DNA of 64,000 bases from Bin5 sp965232575 (lineage in GTDB: Bacteria; Chloroflexota; Anaerolineae; Caldilineales; Caldilineaceae), in assembly GCA_965232575.1 (NCBI GenBank), contig CBDDPZ010000008.1, positions 1,054,001 through 1,118,000 of the forward strand. Direction: 5' to 3'. The notes under the pieces are model-generated. The model was not told the origin of the DNA. It ran no database searches and saw only the letters and a list, made by a program, of their open reading frames with translations. Position numbers and translations under genes: made by a program. Below, piece by piece: positions 42,380 through 51,317 of this stretch (the first letter of the stretch is position 1; each line of letters opens with the position of its first letter).

Positions 42380-43468
42380 ATGCCTGAACGCCTGGTACTC
42401 TGGGGACCGCCCGTTGTAGAGAGGATTCCCACCGATCCCGACTACGCCGACTACCTGCCCGGCTGGGTGCAGAAATGCGCCAACGTCGGAATCACTAAAA
42501 TCGTCGGCGGAGACCAGACCCGCGCCCTGACCGAAGCCGCCCATGCCGTCGGCATCAAGGTCGATCCCTACATCAACTACAACTCCTTCCCCCGCCACGG
42601 CTGGGCACGCGTCACCTATGGCTGGTCCCTCGACTTTCTGCGCCCCCCCGTGACCGCAGCCGAGGCCCGCGCTGTCATGGACAGCCACCGGCCCATCTAT
42701 GACGCCCCCAAAGTAACCACCACCATGACCGACTTCGCGGCCAAAAATCCGCAGTTCCGCAGCCTCACCCGCACCCGTTCCTACACCCTGCAACCCGGCG
42801 ACGATCTCTACCTGAGCGCTGCCTTCCCCGAAGTCCGCGCCGAACAGACCGAGCAGTTCCTCGATACGCTCGCCCACACCCAGGGCGACGGCATTCAGGT
42901 CGAGTTCGTGCTCGGAAACGAGGACGAGAACGGGGCCGTCCCCTACGGCTACGAAGACCGCACCGTCAACGAATTCCAGGCCAAACACGGCAAGAACCCG
43001 TTCGACCTGCCCAACGACGATCCTGAATGGATCCAGTTTCGCGCCGACTACGTCACCCTTGCCCTGACCGAGATGCGGGCCGCGGTCAAGCAGGCCAGTC
43101 CCGACGCCATCTTTTCGACCACCCTTATCGCCGGCGAAAAAGAGGACTATCTCAAACTCCTGCACGACTGGCCGGCCTGGCTCGAGCAAGGCATCGTCGA
43201 CGAGTTCTATATCTGGTTCCGTACCAACTCGGATCTCGACGCGCTCGAGCGGCAGCTGAGCTACGCCGTCGAAGTGGCCGGCGGGCGCACACCGGTTATC
43301 GCCGAGCTTTCCTGTTACCATCCGGGCAGCTTTCAACAACCTGACCAGATGCTGCGCGCCGCCGAAGTAGCGATGGATTGCGGCGTCGACGGCGTCGGCA
43401 TCTACCGCAGCCACGCGGTGGAGCAACTGGAGTTCTGGCCGGTGTTAGAGAAGATGAGCAAGCTGTAG
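42380..43468 (+). CDS. Unknown protein, possible TIM-barrel hydrolase
   Basis: 362 residues from ATG 42380, preceded by AAGAGGA; an upstream frame to 42329 has no family features. Sections such as ITKIVGGDQTRALTEAAHAVG, KVDPYINYNSFPRHG, DGIQVEFVLGNEDENG, DYVTLALTEMRAAVK and TPVIAELSCYHPGSF alternate beta-strand and helix in the manner of a (beta/alpha)8 barrel with acidic residues at strand ends, as in glycoside hydrolases. I do not recognise the family. The operon position between aminotransferase and deacetylase suggests a carbohydrate-related role. Confidence 0.65.
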   Translation: MPERLVLWGPPVVERIPTDPDYADYLPGWVQKCANVGITKIVGGDQTRALTEAAHAVGIKVDPYINYNSFPRHGWARVTYGWSLDFLRPPVTAAEARAVMDSHRPIYDAPKVTTTMTDFAAKNPQFRSLTRTRSYTLQPGDDLYLSAAFPEVRAEQTEQFLDTLAHTQGDGIQVEFVLGNEDENGAVPYGYEDRTVNEFQAKHGKNPFDLPNDDPEWIQFRADYVTLALTEMRAAVKQASPDAIFSTTLIAGEKEDYLKLLHDWPAWLEQGIVDEFYIWFRTNSDLDALERQLSYAVEVAGGRTPVIAELSCYHPGSFQQPDQMLRAAEVAMDCGVDGVGIYRSHAVEQLEFWPVLEKMSKL

Positions 43469-43551
43469 AAGGGTGATGCGGCTGAGATTTCGCTTCAGCG
43501 ATCGTGAAATTCTGCACGCGTCCAACTGTTTGAATGAAAGGGAGGCACACG

Positions 43552-44421
43552 ATGTCCTATTACGTCGCCGCGTACGACACCGAAGGCGTATTCCCCTGGT
43601 GGGATAAGGACCGACGTCAAAGAGGCTTCAGCTACACCCCCGAACATATCGCCGAGTTTCTCGACGGCGTGCGCGCCGTCGCCGACGTCCACCTGCAGCG
43701 CGCCGCGCCCGCTTCCTTCTTCCTTGTCGCCAAAATGCTGGAGCTCTGCGGCCCCGAACTGTGCGCCATTCTTGACCATCCCCTATTCGATATCCAGTGC
43801 CACACCTTCACCCATCCCAACCTGAAAGAGCTAGGCGACGACAGAGCCGCGCTCCGATATGAACTCGGTGACGCCAAAAAACTTATCGAAGATACCTTCG
43901 GCCGCGCAGTGAACGGCCTGACCGCGCCCGGCGGATACACCCACGGCTTCCGCGGCCAGCATGCCGTTCTGGAAGTCATGTGGGACGCCGGCTACCGCTA
44001 TGTACGCAGCGTCGGCAAAGGTCCAAATGGCACCCTGCCCGCCCTCCTGGACCAGCCTTTCTGGTACGCGGAAGAAGGCTTCCCAGAACTCCTGGAAACG
44101 CCTTCCCACGCCTGGCACGACAACATCCTCACCGGCCAGCCCGCTACCGTGCACTGGCCGCCGCTCCTGCCCTGGCCCTACCCCAATGAGATGCCCCGCG
44201 ACGCCCAAGGCGTCTACGAAGCCTACGCGCCCGGCATCGACTACTGCACGCAGCAGGACCTTCTATACTACATGCCCATTTTCCACCCCTGGTCGATCTA
44301 CCGCATCGACAAGCAGGCCGCCCAGATCGGCCTCCTGCTCGATCACGCCCGCCAGAAGATGGAGATGACATCCTGCAACCACATCTACCAGCACATCCTC
44401 CAGCATCCCGAGCTGGTCTGA
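43552..44421 (+). CDS. Polysaccharide deacetylase-family protein
   Basis: 289 residues from ATG 43552, with GGGAGG 9 bases upstream. NodB-fold features: AAYDTEGVFPWW (first Asp), CHTFTHPNL with the two metal-binding histidines of the HxxxH motif, TAPGGYTHGFRG, and WHDNILTG near the end. It should be a metal-dependent N- or O-deacetylase for sugars, or a related amidohydrolase. No signal peptide is present, so it acts in the cytoplasm, fitting a catabolic rather than cell-wall role. Confidence 0.85.
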   Translation: MSYYVAAYDTEGVFPWWDKDRRQRGFSYTPEHIAEFLDGVRAVADVHLQRAAPASFFLVAKMLELCGPELCAILDHPLFDIQCHTFTHPNLKELGDDRAALRYELGDAKKLIEDTFGRAVNGLTAPGGYTHGFRGQHAVLEVMWDAGYRYVRSVGKGPNGTLPALLDQPFWYAEEGFPELLETPSHAWHDNILTGQPATVHWPPLLPWPYPNEMPRDAQGVYEAYAPGIDYCTQQDLLYYMPIFHPWSIYRIDKQAAQIGLLLDHARQKMEMTSCNHIYQHILQHPELV

Positions 44422-44450
44422 ACACCGATCCACTCCCTACGAGCGGTGTC

Positions 44451-44477
44451 ACTAAAAACTGAAAACTCAAAACTAAA
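44451..44477 (+). repeat. ACTAAAAACTG-type dispersed repeat, copy 2
   Basis: CACTAAAAACTG followed by AAAACTCAAAACTAAAA, nearly identical to 1227-1258. Here its last A is shared with the ATG of the next gene, so it forms the whole 5' leader and supplies no Shine-Dalgarno sequence. Confidence 0.6.
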
Positions 44478-45515
44478 ATGACAGATCAAACACCAATCAA
44501 CGTAGGTATCGCCGGCCTCGGCCGCACCGGCTGGAACAACCACGCCAACGCCTGTGCCCACCTCCCCGACCAGTTTCGCGTCGTCGCCGTCTGCGACCCC
44601 GATCCGGAACGCCAGGCCGAAGCCATCGAACGCTTCGACTGCCTCGCCTACGCCTCATACGAGGAGCTGGTCGCCGACAAAGCCGTCGAACTCATGGTGG
44701 TCGCCACACCCAGCAACCTCCATGCCGAACAGTCGATCGCGGCCATGTGCGCCGGCCAGCACGTCATCGTCGAGAAACCCATGGCCAGCGACCTCGCCGG
44801 TGCCAAAGAGACCGGCCGCACCCTCACCGTCCATCAGAATCTGCGCTACGCCGCCGACTTCGTCAAAGTGCGCGAGGTGATCGACTCCGGCGTCCTTGGG
44901 CGCATCATCGAGGTCCGCATCCACAACGGCGGCTTCGATCGCCGCTGGGACTGGCAGACCATGAAAAGCTACGGCGGCGGCATGCTCAACAACAGCGGCC
45001 CCCATTTCGTCGACATGGGCAGGCTCCTGATCGACGACCCAGAGCCGGAAGTCTTCTGCCACATGGAGGCCACCCCTCTCTATGCCGGCGACGCCGACAG
45101 TCACGTCAAGATCATCCTCAAACCCAAGCCCGACCACGGCCCGCTGGTCGAGATCAACATCACCACCGCCTGTGCCGTCCCCCAGCCGAACTTTCTGGTC
45201 CTGGGGACGCAAGGCTCCATGGCCTGTTACCGCGAAGAAGCGCACCTGAAATACTTCGATCCCGCCGAAGCCCCGTCCCTGGTGCTGGACGAAGCGCCCA
45301 TCGCCCGCGACCGCGTCTACAATCGCGAACAGCTACCTTGGAAGGAGGAACACGCTTCCTTTGTCTACGACGGCGCCGCCTCCGTACAGGAGTTGTATCG
45401 CGCCCTCTACGCCTCTATCCGCCAAGGTAAGGAACTGGACATCACCCCCGAGAGCATACGCGCCCAGATCGCGGTTCTCGAAAAGTGTCGCGAACTCAAT
45501 CCCGGTGTAATCTGA
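44478..45515 (+). CDS. Gfo/Idh/MocA-family oxidoreductase
   Basis: 345 residues. Rossmann motif VGIAGLGRTGWNN, ATPSNLHAEQ, VEKPMASDL (catalytic-loop Lys about residue 96) and the NSGPHFVDMGRLL segment with the conserved His. NAD(P)-dependent sugar/cyclitol dehydrogenase; the two isomerase-type genes downstream point to an oxidised keto-sugar or inosose intermediate. The leader is the repeat at 44451-44477, so there is no Shine-Dalgarno; translation may depend on an unstructured A-rich leader. Confidence 0.88.
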   Translation: MTDQTPINVGIAGLGRTGWNNHANACAHLPDQFRVVAVCDPDPERQAEAIERFDCLAYASYEELVADKAVELMVVATPSNLHAEQSIAAMCAGQHVIVEKPMASDLAGAKETGRTLTVHQNLRYAADFVKVREVIDSGVLGRIIEVRIHNGGFDRRWDWQTMKSYGGGMLNNSGPHFVDMGRLLIDDPEPEVFCHMEATPLYAGDADSHVKIILKPKPDHGPLVEINITTACAVPQPNFLVLGTQGSMACYREEAHLKYFDPAEAPSLVLDEAPIARDRVYNREQLPWKEEHASFVYDGAASVQELYRALYASIRQGKELDITPESIRAQIAVLEKCRELNPGVI

Positions 45516-45582
45516 AAACAGCGAGAGGCGGGATCTTCCCGTTTCTTGCCTTCCTGATCTCTCCGCCGCAAAGGAGTTTCCT

Positions 45583-46458
45583 ATGGAACTGAGTTGCACG
45601 TCCGTAATGCTTCCCCGTTGGGAGCTGGACGAAACATTCGACAAGCTGCAGCAATACGGCTACGACGCCGTCGAGCTGCGCTGCCGCTACAACCCCGATG
45701 ATCCAAACGCCGAGCCCTTCTTCTGGGGCCGCCATCTTTCCGACGTAAGCCCGGACAATATCCTCGACAAGGCCGACCAGATTCGCGCCGCCGTCAAACG
45801 CACTGGTGTACGCGTCGCCGCGCTCGCGCCCAACGCCCGCTACGACGATACCGAACACGTCATCAAGCTCTTCAAGGGCGCCCTGGCCATCGACCCCGAC
45901 CGACCGCCTCCGATCCGCATCGACGCCCCCAAACACGACCGCACCAAACCCTACTGGCCGCAGTTCCTGGCCGCGCGCGCCGGCTACGCCAAACTGGCCG
46001 AACTGGCAAGCGAGTATGGCGTCAAGGCGACCTATGAGATCCATACCGGTACACTCGCCGTCACCGCGTCGCGCACGCTCGAACTCCTGCGCGATCTCGA
46101 CCCCAACCACATCGGCGCCATCTACGACGTGCAGAATATGGTCGAAGTGGGCATCGAAGACACCCGCATGGGCCTGGACCTTCTTGGCCCTTACGTAGCC
46201 CACTGTCATATCGGCAACCGCCTGCCCGAGCCTGCCAGCCAGGGCCCCGATGGCAATACGATCTGGCGCTGGCGCGGCGCTCGTCTCGCCGAAGGCGTCG
46301 CAGACATCCCCCAACTGATCGACGACCTCAAGACCGTCGGCTACAAGGGCGCGCTCTCCCTCGAACTGTTCATACCCGAAAACTTCGAGCCCGGAAACGA
46401 TGACGAGATCGTGCAGACTGAAGGGGCTTTCCTGCGCAAGTTAATCGATCGAAACTAG
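45583..46458 (+). CDS. Sugar phosphate isomerase/epimerase (TIM barrel)
   Basis: 291-residue xylose-isomerase-like barrel. CTSVMLPRWELDETFDKL starts strand 1; GYDAVELRCRY, YEIHTGTLAVTA (metal-ligand Glu/His), IYDVQNMVEVG, VAHCHIGNR and LSLELFIPE (last Glu) are the usual metal-binding strand ends. AAGGAG lies before the ATG. Probably isomerises or dehydrates a keto-sugar or inosose-type product of the dehydrogenase upstream. Confidence 0.87.
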   Translation: MELSCTSVMLPRWELDETFDKLQQYGYDAVELRCRYNPDDPNAEPFFWGRHLSDVSPDNILDKADQIRAAVKRTGVRVAALAPNARYDDTEHVIKLFKGALAIDPDRPPPIRIDAPKHDRTKPYWPQFLAARAGYAKLAELASEYGVKATYEIHTGTLAVTASRTLELLRDLDPNHIGAIYDVQNMVEVGIEDTRMGLDLLGPYVAHCHIGNRLPEPASQGPDGNTIWRWRGARLAEGVADIPQLIDDLKTVGYKGALSLELFIPENFEPGNDDEIVQTEGAFLRKLIDRN

Positions 46459-46536
46459 CGCCCACTGCACGCGGGGTCGCCCGCCCGCGTCTCTTAGCAA
46501 TACGCGATACGACATAAAGCAGAGGATGACACCGCC

Positions 46537-47346
46537 ATGCCCTACGCCATCTGCAACGAACTCTTCGAAGGCTGGCCCCTGGAAAAGACAGCCGCCTTCG
46601 TCGCCGACCTTGGCTACCAGGGCCTCGAACTGGCGCCTTTCACCCTCTGCAACCTTGTCACCGACCTATCCACCGCCGACCGCCACCGTATCCGGCGCAC
46701 CGTCGAAGGCGCCGGCCTCTCCGTCGTCGGCCTCCACTGGCTGCTGGCACAGACCGAAGGCTTCCAGCTCAACGATTCCGATCCCGATGTCCGCGCCTGC
46801 ACCGCCCAGTACCTGCTCGATCTGATCGACTGCTGCGCCGATCTGGGCGGCGAGGTGCTCATCTTCGGCTCGCCGCAACAGCGTGACGTGCCGCCCGGCC
46901 GTTCGCGCGCTGAAGCCTGGAAATCCACGACCGAGATCATGCACGCTTGCGGCGTGCGCGCCCAGGAGCAGGGCGTCCTCTTCTGCGTCGAACCGCTCAG
47001 CACCAACGAAACCAACTTCATCGTCAATGTCGACGAAGCAGCAGATCTGGTGCGCCAGGTCGATCACCCCGGCCTCCAGATGATGGTCGATACCAAGGCC
47101 ATGAGTAACGACCCCCGACCCATCCCCGATCAGATCCGGGCCGTTCATCCCCTCTTCCACCACGTCCACCTCAACGATCCCAACCTGCGCGGCCCGGGCA
47201 TGGGAGACCTGGACTTCGTGCCCATCTTACAGACGCTCGACAACCTCAACTACGACCGCTGGCGGTCGGTGGAAGTATTCGACTTCACGCCCGGCCCTGA
47301 ACGGACCGCCCGCGAAAGCCTCGCCTACCTCATGTCTGAACTGTGA
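46537..47346 (+). CDS. Sugar phosphate isomerase/epimerase (TIM barrel)
   Basis: 269 residues, a second xylose-isomerase-like barrel: LGYQGLELAPF, VVGLHWLL, GGEVLIFGSPQQR, LFCVEPLSTNETNF (metal Glu), MMVDTKAMSND, HHVHLNDPNLRGPG (HxH) and WRSVEVFDF (Glu). It resembles hydroxypyruvate-isomerase/tagatose-epimerase types. Last gene of the catabolic run. Its TGA stop lies inside the palindromic repeat copy B. Confidence 0.87.
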   Translation: MPYAICNELFEGWPLEKTAAFVADLGYQGLELAPFTLCNLVTDLSTADRHRIRRTVEGAGLSVVGLHWLLAQTEGFQLNDSDPDVRACTAQYLLDLIDCCADLGGEVLIFGSPQQRDVPPGRSRAEAWKSTTEIMHACGVRAQEQGVLFCVEPLSTNETNFIVNVDEAADLVRQVDHPGLQMMVDTKAMSNDPRPIPDQIRAVHPLFHHVHLNDPNLRGPGMGDLDFVPILQTLDNLNYDRWRSVEVFDFTPGPERTARESLAYLMSEL

Positions 47347-47406
47347 TTAACTGCAACGGCAGTTGCCTTTAATCCCCTAATCCCAACAATCCCCCAAAAT
47401 CACAGT
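47342..47406. repeat. Dispersed palindromic repeat, copy B
   Basis: CTGTGATTAACTGCAACGGC, then GCCTTTAATCCCCTAATCCC and CAATCCCCCAAAATCACAGT. The ends TGTGATT and AATCACAG are inverted. It is a shorter version of copies at 26770 and 62870 (one inner arm deleted) and supplies the stop codon of the gene at 46537. Confidence 0.7.
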
Positions 47407-47418
47407 CAAAAGTAGCGT

Positions 47419-47446
47419 TTGACACAAAACAATAAAACCGTAGAAT
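47419..47446 (+). promoter_or_regulatory. Sigma70 promoter of the peptide-type ABC operon
   Basis: TTGACA (47419-47424), a 16-base spacer and TAGAAT (47441-47446), immediately after the palindromic repeat. The leader to ATG 47605 would be about 150 bases. The best promoter match on the plus strand in this part of the window. Confidence 0.65.
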
Positions 47447-47604
47447 GGAGTCGTTCCCGCGGTGCCCTTCCCAAAGGGGGCCGGGGAAACTAAACGTCAT
47501 TGGCAAGGGTCTTGCTGTCCGCCGAAACGCGAACATATGCAACCCCGCCAATTCCTCATCCGCGTTTCATACATCATCACACGTAGAAAAGGAGATTCAG
47601 AAAG

Positions 47605-49206
47605 ATGGCACTCCGTAAGTTAGTGATTCGTACAACTGTACCACTGGCAGCCCTGTTGCTCCTGCTGCTCGCGGCCGGGTGTGTCGCGCCCGCTGCCGCG
47701 CCGGCCGACTCGGGCGACGGGGACATGATGGAGGCGAAGAGCGAACTCGTCGTCGCTGTCGCCCAGGAAATGACCTCCTTGGAAGCGCCGCTGGCCGCCG
47801 CTGAAACCAACTGCAACGGTTGTTTGAACGTTGTGGAAACACTGGTCACGCGCAACTTTGCCACCGGTGAGATCATTCCCCTGCTGGCAACCGAATGGGA
47901 GCGGATCGACGATAGCACGATCCAGTTCCAGCTGCGCCAGGGCGTCACATTCCACGACGGTTCGCCCTTGAACGCCGAAGCAGTGGCCACAAGCATCAAC
48001 TACATGTTTGAAGCCGACCTGGTCAGCGACCTCAGGGGCTTTATCGGCGGTGAGCTCAGCGCCGAAGCGGTTGACGAACACTCTGTAAATGTCACTGCTG
48101 AGAACCCTGACCCGATCCTGCTGGAAAAGATGTACTTCGTCGCCATCACCTCCGCCAAGCAGATCAACGAAGAGCCGGATACCTACTCGACCAAACTGGT
48201 AGGCACCGGTCCCTACATGCTTGACGAGTGGAACCGCGGCGAATCGATCATCTACGTCGTCAATCCCGACTGGTGGGGCCACGACAACCCCGACGAGGCC
48301 GGCGGCAAAGTATCCTTTGACCGCTTGGTCTGGCGCTTCCTGCCCGAAGATACGGTTCGCGCCGCAGCCGCCCAGGCCGGCGAGGTCGACATCGCCCAGT
48401 TCGTGACGCCGGACCAGTGCAACGCGGCCATGGGCGACGACAGCCTGCGCTGCGCCTCTGTGGCCAGCGTCGAGACAATGTTCGCCCGCATGGGCAACAA
48501 AAAGCTGTTTGAGGACATTCGCGTACGCAAAGCCCTCAACCTCGCCATCGACAAAGAGTTGATCATCGAAACGTTGCTGGGCGGAGCCGCGACCATCACC
48601 GGTCAGATCGTCAATGAGACCGCCACCGGGCACAACCCCGACCTCCAGCCCTATCCCTACGATCCCGACATGGCCCGCGCCCTCCTCGAGGACGCCGCGG
48701 CCGACGGCGTAGACGTGGGCCAGGAGTTTACCCTCGCCTCCCGCCAGGGCCTGCACGCCGGCCACGTTGAGGTCATCGAGGCCATCGGCGGCATGCTGAA
48801 CGAAGTCGGCTTCAACGCCAACGTCAGCGTCATGCCTCCGGACACCTTCAACCCCCAGTTCAGCCATAACTGGTCGGACCTGGAGGGCCAGCCCAACTGG
48901 GTCGCCGTCCATCTCCACGGCAACGAGATCCTTGACCTCTGGTTCTCCTATGTCAACTACTTCACCTGCGGTGGGGTCGTGTCGCTCTACTGCAACGCTG
49001 AGGTCGATGCGCTTTGGGAAGAGGCCCGCAACCTCTCGGGCGAGGCCCGTGACATGAAGTTGCAGGAGGCCGCGCAGGTCGCCTACGACGACTATGCCTA
49101 CGGTCTCATCGCCCATCTGGACCTGGCCTACCTCATCAGCGAAGATCTGAATTGGGACGTGAAGCTGGATCACCGCCTGCAGGCCAAGGAGATGTCACCC
49201 AAGTAA
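47605..49206 (+). CDS. Peptide/nickel-type ABC substrate-binding lipoprotein
   Basis: 533-residue family 5 (DppA/OppA-like) receptor. Sec signal with hydrophobic core PLAALLLLLLAAG and lipobox LAAGC (Cys26). The mature part shows ETLVTRNFATGEIIPLLATEWE, then FQLRQGVTFHDGSPL, the family fingerprint, GTGPYMLDEWNRGESI and FEDIRVRKALNLAIDKE. AAAGGAG lies 12 bases before the ATG. It feeds the DppB/DppC-type permeases. Ligands of this family range from peptides to oligosaccharides and opines; the catabolic genes upstream favour a sugar-like ligand. Confidence 0.92.
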   Translation: MALRKLVIRTTVPLAALLLLLLAAGCVAPAAAPADSGDGDMMEAKSELVVAVAQEMTSLEAPLAAAETNCNGCLNVVETLVTRNFATGEIIPLLATEWERIDDSTIQFQLRQGVTFHDGSPLNAEAVATSINYMFEADLVSDLRGFIGGELSAEAVDEHSVNVTAENPDPILLEKMYFVAITSAKQINEEPDTYSTKLVGTGPYMLDEWNRGESIIYVVNPDWWGHDNPDEAGGKVSFDRLVWRFLPEDTVRAAAAQAGEVDIAQFVTPDQCNAAMGDDSLRCASVASVETMFARMGNKKLFEDIRVRKALNLAIDKELIIETLLGGAATITGQIVNETATGHNPDLQPYPYDPDMARALLEDAAADGVDVGQEFTLASRQGLHAGHVEVIEAIGGMLNEVGFNANVSVMPPDTFNPQFSHNWSDLEGQPNWVAVHLHGNEILDLWFSYVNYFTCGGVVSLYCNAEVDALWEEARNLSGEARDMKLQEAAQVAYDDYAYGLIAHLDLAYLISEDLNWDVKLDHRLQAKEMSPK

Positions 49207-49387
49207 CGGGCTGAGAAGGCACTGCCCACAGGGGCTCGTAAATCAGTGAACGCACAATACGTGATACACTGCTTCCAGGGGTGATGATTCCTCCGCCGAG
49301 GAGATAATAAGTAAGAGGTGAGCAGAGAGAGCATCTCCCGCTCTCTCTTTCCCCTCTTCCTGTTCCTCGCAGTTAAAGGGCGATCCG

Positions 49388-50305
49388 ATTCTTTTCTATC
49401 TGCGCAGACGCTTCATCCACTCGGTTGGCGTCGCCTTTGCCGTTATCACTATCGTATTCATAACAGGCCGCATTCTCGGCGACCCGGTCCGCATCATGGT
49501 GGGCGTCGAAGCCTCCGAAGAACGCGTCCAGCAGGTTCGCGACCAGTTGGGTCTCAACGATCCCCTTCCGGTCCAATACGCCAGATTCGCCGTAAGAGCA
49601 ATACGCCTCGATTTCGGTGACTCCTTCTGGCAAAAGACGCCCACCCTCCCCCTCGTGATCGAGCGTCTCCCTGCCACCTTCCGCCTTACCGCCGCCGCCT
49701 TCCTGCTCGCCGCGCCACTGGGTATCCTCCTCGGCGCCGCCGCCGCGCTGCGCCCCCATACCTTCCTCGACAGGATTATCAACATCCTTTCTCTGGGGGG
49801 CGTCTCCATGGTCGACTTCTGGATGGCGCTGATGTTGATCCTCGTCTTCGCCGTCCAATTCGGCTGGTTCAAGACATCCGGCTACGGCGGCTTCGCCTAC
49901 ATGGCTCTGCCCGCGCTGACGCTCTGCTATTCACCCCTGGGACGTATCTCCCAAATCACCCGCAGCGCCATGCTGGACGAGATGAACCAGCCCCATATCA
50001 CCGTCGCCCGCGCCAAGGGACTTGCCGAGCGGCGCATCGTCTTTGTCCATGCGCTCAAAAACGCCGCCATTCCCGTCGTCACCATCAGCGGCGACATGCT
50101 CTCTTCCATGCTCAACGGCGCTATCCTGGTTGAAACCGTCTTTGCCTGGCCCGGCATCGGACTCCTCACCCTGCAGGCGCTCCAACGGCGGGACCTTCCC
50201 CTCGTGGAAGCGACCGTATTCGTCGTGGCCTGCATGGTGATCATAGTCAACCTGCTCGTCGACCTGAGCTATGTCTACCTGAATCCAAGGATCCGCTTCC
50301 AGTAA
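49388..50305 (+). CDS. ABC permease DppB-like, non-canonical start
   Basis: Permease of about 305 residues. The frame is open from 49322 and contains no ATG, GTG or TTG before the first membrane helix. An ATT at 49388 with AAAGGG seven bases upstream would give the usual DppB N-terminus (LFYLRRRFIHSVGVAFAV). The first ATG (49496) would remove that helix. Later features are VGVEASEERVQQVRDQLGL, a DppB-type periplasmic segment, and the EAA-like loop ITVARAKGLAERRIVFVHALK. So either a rare ATT start is used or the true start codon was mutated or misread. Confidence 0.8.
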   Translation: MLFYLRRRFIHSVGVAFAVITIVFITGRILGDPVRIMVGVEASEERVQQVRDQLGLNDPLPVQYARFAVRAIRLDFGDSFWQKTPTLPLVIERLPATFRLTAAAFLLAAPLGILLGAAAALRPHTFLDRIINILSLGGVSMVDFWMALMLILVFAVQFGWFKTSGYGGFAYMALPALTLCYSPLGRISQITRSAMLDEMNQPHITVARAKGLAERRIVFVHALKNAAIPVVTISGDMLSSMLNGAILVETVFAWPGIGLLTLQALQRRDLPLVEATVFVVACMVIIVNLLVDLSYVYLNPRIRFQ

Positions 50306-50348
50306 CCCCGGCGGCTCCCTCCAGAACCGCGGCCGCCACTGTTCCTTT

Positions 50349-51305
50349 ATGACCGCAGAGAAAAGGTTGTTGTTGCAAGAAGAAGCAGAACAGACACGCC
50401 GCGCCTCCGCATGGCTCATTCCCCGCGCTCTGCTGCGCGACCCCGTAACCTCTATTGCGCTAACGATCTTCACTCTGATCCTGCTTGCAGCCGTAGCCGC
50501 CGAACTGCTCGCGCCCCACGACCCGCTTGAGCAGGACCTGCGCATGCGCAACATGCCCCCCTTCTCGCCGGCCGCACAGGAAGACGCGCCGCGCCACCTC
50601 CTCGGCACCGACCCCCTCGGCCGCGACATCCTCAGCCGCATCATCTTCGGCGCCCGCGTCTCCCTCACCGTCGGTCTAAGCAGCGCCCTCGTCTCCGGCC
50701 TGATCGGCACCATGCTCGGCATCATCGCCGGCTACTACCGCGGCAAAGCTGACGACATCATCATGCGCCTGGTCGATATCCAGATGAGCATCCCTGTGAT
50801 CATGCTCGCGCTCCTCGTGCTCTTCTCGCTAGGCCCCGGCTTCTGGAACCTGGTCGTCGTCCTCGCTATCGTCAGGTGGATGGCCTATGCCCGCCTCGCA
50901 CGCGGGCAGACCCTCGCCTACCGCAACTCCCCTTTTATCGACGCCGCCATCGCCATCGGCAGCACCAACGCCCGCATCATCTTCCGCCACATCATCCCCA
51001 ACGTCTCCTCGCCCCTTGTCATCCTCGGCACACTCGAGGTGGCCACCCTGATTCTGAGTGAGGCTGGTCTGAGCTTCCTCGGCTTCGGCATCCAACCCCC
51101 CGAGCCCTCGTGGGGCCTCATGATCGCCGGCGGCCGCCAGTACATCGCCACCGCCTGGTGGATCGTCGCCTTCCCCGGCCTGACCATCTTCCTCACCACA
51201 CTTAGCCTCAACCTGCTGGCCGCTGCCCTGCGCGCCATCTCCGACCCGGTTCAGCGTGAACGCTGGCTCCGCAACAGAACCGCGCCCGCCAATACCACTG
51301 GTTAG
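50349..51305 (+). CDS. ABC permease DppC-like
   Basis: 318-residue partner permease. The N-terminal cytoplasmic helix and first membrane helix (IALTIFTLILLAAVAAELLA), HLLGTDPLGRDILSRII (the DppC hallmark), EAA-like DAAIAIGSTNARIIFRHIIPN, LSFLGFGIQPPEPSWGLM and the closing FPGLTIFLTTLSLNLL are all present. The final 223 bp, including the stop, recur at 60729-60951. No DppD/DppF ATPase genes follow, because the next 9.4 kb is an inserted defence segment and the DNA beyond it does not resume the operon. Confidence 0.91.
   Translation: MTAEKRLLLQEEAEQTRRASAWLIPRALLRDPVTSIALTIFTLILLAAVAAELLAPHDPLEQDLRMRNMPPFSPAAQEDAPRHLLGTDPLGRDILSRIIFGARVSLTVGLSSALVSGLIGTMLGIIAGYYRGKADDIIMRLVDIQMSIPVIMLALLVLFSLGPGFWNLVVVLAIVRWMAYARLARGQTLAYRNSPFIDAAIAIGSTNARIIFRHIIPNVSSPLVILGTLEVATLILSEAGLSFLGFGIQPPEPSWGLMIAGGRQYIATAWWIVAFPGLTIFLTTLSLNLLAAALRAISDPVQRERWLRNRTAPANTTG
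51083..51305 (+). repeat. 223-bp direct repeat, left copy (dppC 3' end)
   Basis: Matches 60729-60951 base for base in length, both ending at the stop codon. Over the first 180 bases I count five substitutions; the last 43 bases differ strongly (NRTAPANTTG against KGSSPSSTTG at the protein level). The two copies bracket the defence segment. Confidence 0.85.
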
Positions 51306-51317
51306 CAGGGACTTATG

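Noticed and set aside
49496..50305. DppB-like permease starting at ATG 49496
   Set aside because: This would remove the conserved first membrane helix that is clearly encoded upstream in the same frame.
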